A DNA stretch of 64,000 nucleotides from Fluctibacter corallii (GTDB taxonomy: Bacteria; Pseudomonadota; Gammaproteobacteria; Enterobacterales; Alteromonadaceae), in assembly GCF_025751585.1 (NCBI RefSeq), contig NZ_JAOWKX010000004.1, positions 346,949-410,948 of the forward strand. The letters run 5' to 3'. Each line of letters opens with the position of its first letter. Positions within the stretch are counted from its first letter, which is position 1. The notes beneath the pieces were generated by a model. That model saw nothing but the letters and a program-made list of their open reading frames with translations, did no database searches and was not told the origin of the DNA. Shown piece after piece: positions 57,592-64,000 of the stretch. The position numbers and the translations under genes are program-made.

Positions 57592-59139
57592 CTATTGAAG
57601 CCAGCCGAGGTTTAGCCACGTGTAGCGGCTTTTAGACCACCATGACCACCAAGCAGTTTGTTCGTATTTAAAAATAGTACGCTTGGTGAACTTTCGTTTT
57701 TTAACCTGCCACTTTGTCTTAGTGTCTACGTGAAAACGGCGTGTATCGGATGCTGGGATGGTCCAAACTCCTTCGGAAACATATTGTAAACCGTATTTTG
57801 ATATGGCGGGAGTGCTCTTGTAGGTCGCTTTCTTGAAGGCCGGGAAATTAACCCACTCTTTGTCTGAGCGAGGGTATTTAAGTTCATAAAGCCAGCCAAT
57901 GTCTCTACCGTTACGTGAACGTGTTGAGCTTTGCCAGTCTCGGATGTCTTTTCGGACAGAGTTACTTTGATCAAACGACACGCCAGCGGTGACTTTTCCT
58001 TCGCTGTCTAGTCCTGTTGACACACTTAAGCCGCTGGTTGAGGTCAGTGCTACCGTATCTGATTCGTTACCGGGCAGCCGACTTATGATTGCAGCGTTTG
58101 CGTATGTCGCATCAGGTTCTTTTACGTCCATATCTAAATCTACATACTCTAGATACCAAGCTTTCTCGGTACTTGAGTCTTTGGTCATGGTTGGGTTTGC
58201 ACTGCCGTGGAGGCTAAACGCCACATACTTGATTCCATCCGATTTATACATCGCATAAGCGTAGTGGCGTGTTCCGTTGAACACTTTTTCTCCATTATCG
58301 TAATTGAATAAATGATTAATGCTTACTGCGGTATAACATTCTCGCTCATCCTTGAGGTTAGCTGGGCATGGGTAAGAAAATGTAAAGCCGCCAGCACTGT
58401 TTGCGCTAATAAGCGTATCTGTATTTGCTTTTCTAGTTTCAGTATTACTGATTATATCGTGTGTTGGAGAGAGAAGATCTTGCTCAAACTGTGAAAGCAT
58501 CGTCTGACGTTTGTCATGCGCCATTGAGCTAAGAGTTTCCTCTAGGGCGTAAGTTTTGTATGACTCTGTAAGATTGGATGTTGATATTTCTACCAAATTA
58601 TCTTTGCTAGTATTCTGGGAGTCAGACGAGGATGATAGTCCTTCATTGTAGGTTGCACTCACAGCACTGTATGTGAATACTTGGTCTGGGTGGCTTGTTC
58701 TTGATGGATGTATTAGAACAATATCGCCTTGTGATAAAGAGGGGAGTGAAGCAAAGCTTGATTCAAAGGCAAAGTTAGCGTTTTCAATAATAATTGGCTT
58801 TCCTTGTTTGTACGCTTCACTCAGGTACTGATCAATGTTTGTATCTAGTCCTTTTGTGTAGCTCGCATTGATGTAAATTGAATCATGCTGGGAAACAAGT
58901 TTTGAGGCTTGCTGCTGCGGAGAGTCCTCGGAATAAATAGCTGGTGTGATAGTTGACTGATCTGATAAATGACCAAGAACAAAAGACCCTTTATTTGGGC
59001 TTAGAGAGAGAATAGAGAGGCTCTGTGATGTTGTTGAGAGACTTTGCTGGCTCTCATTGAGCTTCAATGGTGAAGCTTGAACTTGACTCATGCTTGTTGC
59101 GACTAATAAAGCGTTAAAAATAAGGTTGACGTGTTTCAT
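57592..59139 (-). CDS. Secreted protein with leukocidin/cytolysin-like C-terminal half, possible pore-forming toxin
   Basis: The 515 residues start with a signal peptide (about 1-22, cleavage likely after VQA). Residues about 80-160 could correspond to a pro-domain (YINASYTKGLDTNIDQYLSE). The C-terminal half (about 250-515) has the pattern of the leukocidin fold: a pair of Cys (YPCPANLKDERECYTA), then SGLSVSTGLDSEGKVTAGV with alternating polar and apolar residues like the pre-stem of Vibrio cholerae cytolysin, RDIGWLYELKYP, and a Trp-rich end TAWWSWWSKSRYTWLNLGW like a rim or cap strand. No lectin domain is present. The match is by eye only. AAGGA precedes the ATG. It is divergent from a LysR gene that could control it. 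Confidence 0.55.
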   Translation of the reverse strand: MKHVNLIFNALLVATSMSQVQASPLKLNESQQSLSTTSQSLSILSLSPNKGSFVLGHLSDQSTITPAIYSEDSPQQQASKLVSQHDSIYINASYTKGLDTNIDQYLSEAYKQGKPIIIENANFAFESSFASLPSLSQGDIVLIHPSRTSHPDQVFTYSAVSATYNEGLSSSSDSQNTSKDNLVEISTSNLTESYKTYALEETLSSMAHDKRQTMLSQFEQDLLSPTHDIISNTETRKANTDTLISANSAGGFTFSYPCPANLKDERECYTAVSINHLFNYDNGEKVFNGTRHYAYAMYKSDGIKYVAFSLHGSANPTMTKDSSTEKAWYLEYVDLDMDVKEPDATYANAAIISRLPGNESDTVALTSTSGLSVSTGLDSEGKVTAGVSFDQSNSVRKDIRDWQSSTRSRNGRDIGWLYELKYPRSDKEWVNFPAFKKATYKSTPAISKYGLQYVSEGVWTIPASDTRRFHVDTKTKWQVKKRKFTKRTIFKYEQTAWWSWWSKSRYTWLNLGWLQ

Positions 59140-59271
59140 TAAACTTTCCTTTTAAAAGAAACTTACCTTGGTAGTGCGAGATCCAAGAGATAAAAACGCG
59201 CTGCTTGATCATGACACTCCAAAGACATGAGCACAGCGGCACAGATAACAAACCGAGGCGTGATGGAAAAC

Positions 59272-59284
59272 GTAGACACCCACT
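59272..59284 (+). repeat. REP-like short repeat (GTAGACACCCACT), copy 4
   Basis: This copy sits in the 465-base space between the toxin-like gene and lysR (59140-59604). It begins with GTAG, the tetranucleotide at the head of many REP elements. An AGCT lies at 59295-59298, the same distance as the AGCT of the copies at 43921 and 63481. No other gene is seen in this space. Confidence 0.6.
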
Positions 59285-59604
59285 TTTCAGTTAAAGCTGG
59301 ATAATATGCCTTCCATGGCTAAGCCACAATTTGCCCATAACAATCTCGGCAACTTTGCGCTTTAAATCAAAAGAAAATTATTCACCCCTATGACTAAATC
59401 TCACTGAGAGGAAAAGTTGGGTGATTTTTTGACCTGCTTAGGATTCAGCCTATATTTAAGAAAAGCAATATAATTGGCCTTTTGTGGCGAGTCTTGTTGC
59501 TCCAACTTCACTTTGATTACGCAAGGGGGAAAGGTGAATAGCACATCCACTGGTACGAGGTGGTATTCAAAACTTTTACATCAACTCTTCTGATAAGGTA
59601 TTAA

Positions 59605-60501
59605 ATGAAGCGCACTTTACCCCCGTTAAATGCATTGAGAGCGTTCGAGTCAGCAGGCCGACTGGGAAGTTTTTCAAAAGCAGCATTGGAACTGCATGTT
59701 ACGAACAGCGCAATTTCAAAACAGATAAAATCAATTGAGTCTTATTTGAACAAAGTGCTCTTCATCAGAAATGCGGGAAGTGTGAGGTTGACTTCTGATG
59801 GGGAAAAGTACTTGTATGAAATATCAAGCGTACTTGATTCACTCTCCCATGCAACTAAGGCATGTAAATTTAGTAGGGATAATAAAGATATACTTTCAGT
59901 TTGGACTTCTCCGTCTTTTGCCAGTTTGTGGCTACTACCCAAATTGTCTGATTTTTTAGATTCGAATGAAGGGACGCATGTCGCGGTAAGAACCGAAGAG
60001 AATAGCTTTCCTATCAATACAAGTGTTGACTGTGAAATACGTAGCTTTAAGAAGGAGAAGGCGCCGAAGCGAGCCATTTTGTTAAAAGAGGAGGTTCTTT
60101 GGTTGGTAGGGAGTAATTCTCTTAGTCTTTCAGGCTCAGTTGATGTTGCAGGGCATGCCCAGAAATTTACAGCAGCTACGTACCTACTTAATCGTCCTAA
60201 CGCTTGGCAAAAAGCAACTAAGCAGCTATTTCCACAGAAGTTAAACATTTTTTTTGTTTCAGGTGTGGAGCAGTTTTTTCTTGCATTACAACAGGCTAAA
60301 AACAATTTGGGGGTGTGTTTAATCCCTGATTTTATGGCTAAGCAAGCTATACAGCAAAAGGAGGTAATTAGACTGACAGATGTTAGCGTGATTACTGGCT
60401 ACTGCTACTATTGGATGACACCCAGTTACACGTTCCCAATCAGTAAAGTTCAGCGGTTCTATCAATGGATAAAAGAAAACTTAAGTGAAATCAAGTGCTA
60501 A
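59605..60501 (+). CDS. LysR-type transcriptional regulator (GcvA-like)
   Basis: The 298 residues show the LysR winged-helix domain at about 1-62 (LPPLNALRAFESAGRLGSFSKAALELHVTNSAISKQIK split over helix-turn-helix) and the substrate-binding domain at about 88-295. The N-terminal MKRTLPPLNALRAFE resembles the GcvA/AmpR branch, though the effector is unknown. The effector domain has unusual Ser/Asn-rich segments and is rather diverged. AAGG precedes the ATG. It is divergent from the secreted toxin-like gene, the classical arrangement for a LysR regulator and its target; this link is inference. Confidence 0.9.
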   Translation: MKRTLPPLNALRAFESAGRLGSFSKAALELHVTNSAISKQIKSIESYLNKVLFIRNAGSVRLTSDGEKYLYEISSVLDSLSHATKACKFSRDNKDILSVWTSPSFASLWLLPKLSDFLDSNEGTHVAVRTEENSFPINTSVDCEIRSFKKEKAPKRAILLKEEVLWLVGSNSLSLSGSVDVAGHAQKFTAATYLLNRPNAWQKATKQLFPQKLNIFFVSGVEQFFLALQQAKNNLGVCLIPDFMAKQAIQQKEVIRLTDVSVITGYCYYWMTPSYTFPISKVQRFYQWIKENLSEIKC

Positions 60502-60634
60502 TAAATTCGCTTTTTTACAAACGAAGTGAGGGCATGCTCTCATTTTCACTATCACCGTACAGAACGGCAAATAGTACGGGTCTGTATATTAGGTAAATGC
60601 GATGTTCACAGTAAACAAATAACAGCTTACTAGT

Positions 60635-60811
60635 CTACTGTGTATGAGTTAACCACAACAATATGCTATAGAAAGCGGCAATTACTGTAGAGAAAATCAG
60701 AATATATTTGAATCCCTGCAAGCCTTGTGCAACGCGGTATCCGTTGTACCGGAGGTATACGATCCAAACGACACTTAGCAAAATGGGAATCATAAATAGG
60801 AGTTTAATCAA
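60635..60811 (-). CDS. Small 58-aa membrane protein with two membrane segments
   Basis: This short gene is read on the minus strand from a TTG at 60811 (AAGGG 6-7 bases upstream) to a TAG at 60635. The product has two hydrophobic segments (about 2-20 and 36-54) joined by a polar turn with YLRYNGYRVAQGLQGF. The clean two-span pattern with aromatic residues at the edges, the turn, and the poor quality of the overlapping + strand frame support a real gene. I recognise no named family. An ATG seven codons into the frame is an alternative start. It fills part of the 498-base space between lysR and the dapE-like gene. Confidence 0.7.
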   Translation of the reverse strand: MIKLLFMIPILLSVVWIVYLRYNGYRVAQGLQGFKYILIFSTVIAAFYSILLWLTHTQ

Positions 60812-60999
60812 GTATAACCCTTTTTATCTTAACAATTTGTTTTCACTTAATTTTACACGTATTTTTGGAAAGAGTCAGTGTGTCTATCTCAGGTAATGAA
60901 AGAAATATTATTTCTTAATGTCATCGTCGTATAAATGTCATCAGGTTGTAACTGAAGTCTAATCAGAATAGCAAAAAATCAGAGAATATTATTCTGTTT

Positions 61000-62175
61000 A
61001 TGACTATTTCAAATAATTTTCACTCCAATGCTGGTAGTAGCCACGTATTAGAATACAGTCACAATTTGTTATCTAGGGCGTCTGTAACGCCCAATGATGC
61101 AGGTTGTCAAATTTGGTTGTCAGAGAAACTGAGCTCTTTAGGCTTTGCCTGTTTCAAACTGAATCGTAATGGCGTAAGTAATCTTATTGCCAAAATTGGT
61201 AATGGACACCCACATTTTGCATTTGCTGGCCATACCGATGTAGTTCCTTCGGGACCAGAGGAGTGCTGGCGAGTTCACCCTTTTCACCCGCAAGTATTGG
61301 GAGATGAATTAGTTGGCAGAGGTGCTGCCGATATGAAGACAGCTATCGCAGCAATGCTGAGTGCAACTGAACGGTACTTTAGGGCAAAAAGTACTTTGTC
61401 CGGCACATATTACTGGTTAATCACAAGCGATGAAGAGGGAGAGGCTGAGTTTGGGAGCAAAGAAATAGCTAAGTGGCTGAAGAAAAAGGAAATAAAGCTT
61501 GGTATGTGTTTGGTTGGTGAGCCAACTGCAAACTTGATCACTGGAGATACTATTAAGGTCGGAAGAAGAGGTGCTGTATCCGCAAAGCTTAGTATCAGAG
61601 GCAAGCAAGGTCACGTTGCTTACCCGCAATTTGCAGACAATGCTATACATAAAGCCCAGAGTATCATTAAAAACTTATTGGATATTGAATGGGATGATGG
61701 GAGTGAAGACTTTCCGGGAACAAGCTTGCAGGTTACACATGTCAATTCCGGTGAATTTACCGATAACATAGTGCCCTCTCACTGCGATCTGCATTTTAAT
61801 ATCCGGTATAGCCATCAGTACGATTTACCAACGCTAAAGGACATTATTGCAACTACTCTAGATGAATATAAATCTGATATTCGGATTAAATGGGAGCGGC
61901 CTTGTGAACCTTACTTTAGTAAAGCAAGGCTTGATGGGTGTCTTATTACGGTAGTAGAAGAATCAGTTAGAAAGGTCACTGGCAAATTTCCACTGGTTTC
62001 TACTTCTGGTGGGACTTCTGATGGGCGTTTTTACGCTTCGCAGGACACCCAAGTCGTTGAGTTGGGTGTACCTAACAAAACTATACATCAAGCAAATGAG
62101 CGTGTGCATCTCGCTGATCTTTTTACGTTGGAAGATATTTATTTGGAGACGCTTCGGAGAGTTTTTGATCGTTAA
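61000..62175 (+). CDS. Succinyl-diaminopimelate desuccinylase (DapE) or close paralogue
   Basis: DapE removes succinate from N-succinyl-L,L-diaminopimelate in the lysine and peptidoglycan pathway, using two zinc ions. The 391 residues (usual length about 375) retain the metal and catalytic sites: FAGHTDVVPSG (His, Asp), GRGAADMKTAIAAM (bridging Asp), SDEEGEAEFG (Glu pair), VGEPTAN and the final His in NKTIHQANERVH. GRRGAVSAKLSIRGKQGHVAYPQFADNAIH and STSGGTSDGRFY match the substrate-binding segments. The N-terminus is about 15 residues longer than usual. Its place between lysR and araC, away from dapD or arsC, suggests a second copy or an acquired paralogue with another amide substrate. A standard dapE elsewhere would show this. 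Confidence 0.85.
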   Translation: MTISNNFHSNAGSSHVLEYSHNLLSRASVTPNDAGCQIWLSEKLSSLGFACFKLNRNGVSNLIAKIGNGHPHFAFAGHTDVVPSGPEECWRVHPFHPQVLGDELVGRGAADMKTAIAAMLSATERYFRAKSTLSGTYYWLITSDEEGEAEFGSKEIAKWLKKKEIKLGMCLVGEPTANLITGDTIKVGRRGAVSAKLSIRGKQGHVAYPQFADNAIHKAQSIIKNLLDIEWDDGSEDFPGTSLQVTHVNSGEFTDNIVPSHCDLHFNIRYSHQYDLPTLKDIIATTLDEYKSDIRIKWERPCEPYFSKARLDGCLITVVEESVRKVTGKFPLVSTSGGTSDGRFYASQDTQVVELGVPNKTIHQANERVHLADLFTLEDIYLETLRRVFDR

Positions 62176-63002
62176 CTATCAGCACGATGCGTAACCTTGC
62201 TGGGAGCAAGAGATGTATACTTTTTGGGTGGGTGTCCAATAATTTGTTTGAAATCTCTTGTGAAGTGCGATTGGTCAGCATATCCCAAGTTCAACGCCAA
62301 GTTTGTCAGGTCTGTTGATGATATATCAAGATGCTCCAATGCTCGATGTAGGCGGTATTTGCGGATTAGCCATTTTGGTGAAATTCCGATATATCGAGCA
62401 AAGAGTCGCTGAATCTGTCTTATTGAAACATTGCTTACTTGGCTAAGAGCTTGCACATCTAGAATGTTCGGGTTCAGTTTAATTTCTCGAAATAACTTTT
62501 GAACGATTTCTCGTTGTGAATCGTCGTGGTGATTGGGCAGAAGGAGCTGTAAAAAATCATTTAGCCTATTTATACAATGAATATCAGATTTTCCATCAAG
62601 ATCAGACACTAATGCGCCTACATGGCACATGGGAAAGAGTTTAGAAATAGGGGGATGCGCATTGACGTAAAATTTAGCCCCCTCAGGCAGGGCTGGAATA
62701 AGCGCTCCTGGAGTAAACTTTATTCCTATGATTTTGCCTTTACCTTTCATTAAGTAGCTGTAAGCGGTTTTGATAGGGCCAATTAACGTCATGGTATTTT
62801 TTTCAATGACTAAGTTGAATTGAGGATCTGGCAAATTTCTTTGAATATGCTCTAAATTTGTTGGTAGATCCCAGTCAACAAACCAATATTGTTCAATAAG
62901 AGGCTCTAGCTCTTCACTGGGTAAGTATCGTCTCAAAGTATAATGTTCTGCCGCGAATGATTCGTGCAAAACCCCCGAGATTTTACTTGTATTAACTCTC
63001 AT
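62172..63002 (-). CDS. AraC-family transcriptional regulator
   Basis: The 276 residues end with a typical AraC/XylS double helix-turn-helix (about 175-270): ALSQVSNVSIRQIQRLFARYIGISPKWLIRKYR, then TNLALNLGYADQSHFTRDFKQIIGHPP. The N-terminal half (about 15-150, with EPLIEQYWFVDWDLP and GIKFTPGALIPAL) resembles the DUF6597 sensor domain that often precedes this HTH in regulators of small-molecule response. The ATG at 63002 is preferred; a TTG at 63038 would add 12 residues. Its end overlaps dapE by 4 bases, tail to tail; it is divergent from the DUF3224-like gene, a likely target. Confidence 0.88.
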   Translation of the reverse strand: MRVNTSKISGVLHESFAAEHYTLRRYLPSEELEPLIEQYWFVDWDLPTNLEHIQRNLPDPQFNLVIEKNTMTLIGPIKTAYSYLMKGKGKIIGIKFTPGALIPALPEGAKFYVNAHPPISKLFPMCHVGALVSDLDGKSDIHCINRLNDFLQLLLPNHHDDSQREIVQKLFREIKLNPNILDVQALSQVSNVSIRQIQRLFARYIGISPKWLIRKYRLHRALEHLDISSTDLTNLALNLGYADQSHFTRDFKQIIGHPPKKYTSLAPSKVTHRADS

Positions 63003-63093
63003 ATATCTTTGTCCAGATGTCGCATTTTTACAATTCAACGAAATTCTGTTCTATTAAACTGATTTAATCAAATAGATAGCAGAGGATAGAAAG

Positions 63094-63465
63094 TTGCAGG
63101 GCAATATTAAGGTTGAGAGTTGGAACGAAGAATTAGTGTCGGAACTAGGTTGTGGCGGTAAAGTAACCAAAGCGCGGGTGAGTCAGGTATATAGCGGGGA
63201 TTTAATTGGCGAGAGTCGCGTTGAATATACGATGTTCTATGATAACGTCGGTAATGCAGAGTTTATGGGTTTTGAAGTTTTCAATGGAACTCTGCAAGGA
63301 AAGGAGTGTGAGATAATATTTAGACACTCGGGACAGTTTGATAGTGGAGTTGTTGTGAGCCAGTTTGCAATTTTCAATGTCTCAGAAGCTACTCTCATTG
63401 AGGGGTACAGGGGGGCATTGAAGTCGAGTGGCGGAAAGCAAGCGAGCTACATAATTCAGAAATAG
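63094..63465 (+). CDS. DUF3224-like small barrel protein
   Basis: The 123-residue protein has the DUF3224 pattern: an alternating beta segment with VSQVYSGDLIGESRVEYTMFY, the middle FMGFEVFNGTLQGKECEIIFRHSGQF and a terminal GYRGALKSSGG. These proteins fold as a small beta-barrel of unknown function and often stand next to regulators. The start is a TTG with GAGG 8 bases upstream. It is divergent from the AraC gene over about 90 bases. No signal peptide is present. Confidence 0.75.
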   Translation: MQGNIKVESWNEELVSELGCGGKVTKARVSQVYSGDLIGESRVEYTMFYDNVGNAEFMGFEVFNGTLQGKECEIIFRHSGQFDSGVVVSQFAIFNVSEATLIEGYRGALKSSGGKQASYIIQK

Positions 63466-63479
63466 TTGTTACTGAGCAC

Positions 63480-63490
63480 GTAGACACCCA
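63480..63490 (+). repeat. REP-like short repeat (GTAGACACCCA), copy 5
   Basis: This copy lies just after the DUF3224-like gene and upstream of the transposase. A TTGAGCTCAA palindrome follows at 63500-63509. Confidence 0.6.
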
Positions 63491-63530
63491 ATTTGAGATT
63501 TGAGCTCAAGGGGTAGACGGGACTGCGTGA

Positions 63531-63542
63531 ACGGACACCCAC
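63531..63542 (+). repeat. REP-like short repeat (ACGGACACCCAC), copy 6
   Basis: This is the second copy upstream of the transposase, in the same orientation as the previous one and about 51 bases later. Together they form a two-unit head at the left end of the element. Confidence 0.6.
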
Positions 63543-63618
63543 AGTGAGCAGGTAAACTGGACCATACTAAGCACAAAAATGCGTTACAGTAGAGGCAATT
63601 GTTGATAAGGAGGTCACA

Positions 63619-64000
63619 ATGCCAACACCACGCTCTAAGCAAATTAGTCTGTCTCAAACCCTATATTACCATTGCGTTTCTCGTTGTGTACGTAGGGCGT
63701 ATTTGTGCGGTAAAGATGCGCTCACGGGTAAAAGCTTTGAGCATCGCAGGGGCTGGGTAGAGAAGCGTCTATTGTTCCTCGCTCAGGTGTTTTGTATTGA
63801 TGTTTGTGCTTATGCCGTAATGAGTAATCATACTCACTTGGTGTTGAGGGTTAACCTTGATGAAGCAAATACTCTCTCGGATGAGCAGGTACTTATTCGT
63901 TGGCATCGAATATTTAAAGGCACGTTATTATCTCAACAATATATGAGAATAGAAGATAGGCAACAGCTAACGCCAGCAGAGATACGCCAAGTAAAATCAG
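63619..64000 (+). CDS. REP-associated (RAYT/IS200-like) tyrosine transposase, 5' part
   Basis: An ATG with a perfect AAGGAGG site opens a frame that runs off the right edge of the window (127 codons seen). The product begins with QTLYYHCVSRCVRRAYLCG, the typical first strand of Y1 (HUH) transposases, and has the metal-binding HUH-type segment AYAVMSNHTHLVLRV (about residues 70-84). This resembles the chromosomal RAYT family that acts on REP sequences, not the insertion-sequence type with its own ends. The two repeats just upstream support that. The catalytic Tyr would lie beyond the window. Confidence 0.85.
   Translation, partial: MPTPRSKQISLSQTLYYHCVSRCVRRAYLCGKDALTGKSFEHRRGWVEKRLLFLAQVFCIDVCAYAVMSNHTHLVLRVNLDEANTLSDEQVLIRWHRIFKGTLLSQQYMRIEDRQQLTPAEIRQVKS

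Noticed and set aside
60708..60896. 62-codon + strand frame between lysR and the dapE-like gene
   Set aside because: It overlaps the more convincing minus-strand two-span membrane protein and has an amino-acid make-up unlike a normal protein.
61203..61214. TGGACACCCACA within the dapE-like gene as another repeat copy
   Set aside because: It encodes the in-frame Gly-His-Pro-His before FAFAGHTDVVP, where family members often have a similar sequence, so it is most likely coincidence.
62221..62240. GGGTGGGTGTCCAA in the AraC gene (repeat in reverse orientation)
   Set aside because: It encodes IIGHPP of the HTH domain in frame. Gly-His-Pro codons produce the motif; dnaE also has GGACACCCA twice at GHP positions (near 5970 and 7500).

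Overview
The window looks like chromosomal DNA of a marine gammaproteobacterium of the Alteromonadales (Alteromonas/Glaciecola-like). Evidence for this is the classic gammaproteobacterial order skp-lpxD-fabZ-lpxA-lpxB-rnhB-dnaE-accA-tilS, the block tig-clpP-clpX-lon-hupB-ppiD, a DUF5062 gene, and a large load of c-di-GMP and phosphorelay genes. The genus call is inference; no rRNA or other marker gene is present.

Layout. (1) 1-10.7 kb: envelope biogenesis, lipid A synthesis, replication and fatty-acid genes, all on the + strand, tightly packed, ending with tilS. (2) 10.7-13.7 kb: a diguanylate cyclase (-) and a Kef-type cation/proton antiporter (+). (3) 13.7-35.1 kb: a dense signalling island. 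Two gene sets converge near 24.65 kb. The + set has a membrane protein, a REC-PAS-GGDEF*-EAL regulator, a large hybrid kinase, CheR and a second hybrid kinase with HPt. The - set, read right to left, has a periplasmic protein, a hybrid kinase, CheR, CheB and a REC-GGDEF-EAL* regulator. A BLUF blue-light receptor is divergent from the - set, followed by a patatin lipase and an MBL-fold hydrolase. The two c-di-GMP regulators are complementary: one keeps only the phosphodiesterase residues, the other only the cyclase residues. (4) 35.2-46.9 kb: a secreted protein, proS, trmO, a structured intergenic region with a candidate small RNA, a gliding-type ABC exporter operon, folD-DUF1415, a membrane-GNAT fusion and DUF5062. 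(5) 46.9-47.7 kb: six tRNA genes (Pro-Arg-His-Leu-Pro-Leu) behind one strong promoter. (6) 48.0-56.6 kb: protein quality control, with trigger factor, ClpP, ClpX, Lon, HU-beta and PpiD, most separated by strong terminators. (7) 56.7-64 kb: an accessory region with a CxCG protein, a leukocidin-like secreted toxin candidate, LysR and AraC regulators, a DapE-like enzyme, an unlisted 58-aa membrane protein, a DUF3224 protein and the start of a REP-associated (RAYT-type) transposase at the right edge.

A short repeat built on GGACACCCAC / TAGACACCCA lies between genes at 35.16, 43.92, 56.71 and 59.27 kb and twice just upstream of the transposase. It is probably that transposase's REP-like family. 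The most interesting items are the paired kinase/CheR/CheB/c-di-GMP/BLUF island, the toxin candidate, the repeat family with its transposase, the candidate sRNA at 38.94-39.03 kb, and a hairpin that buries the ribosome binding site of the DUF5062 gene.
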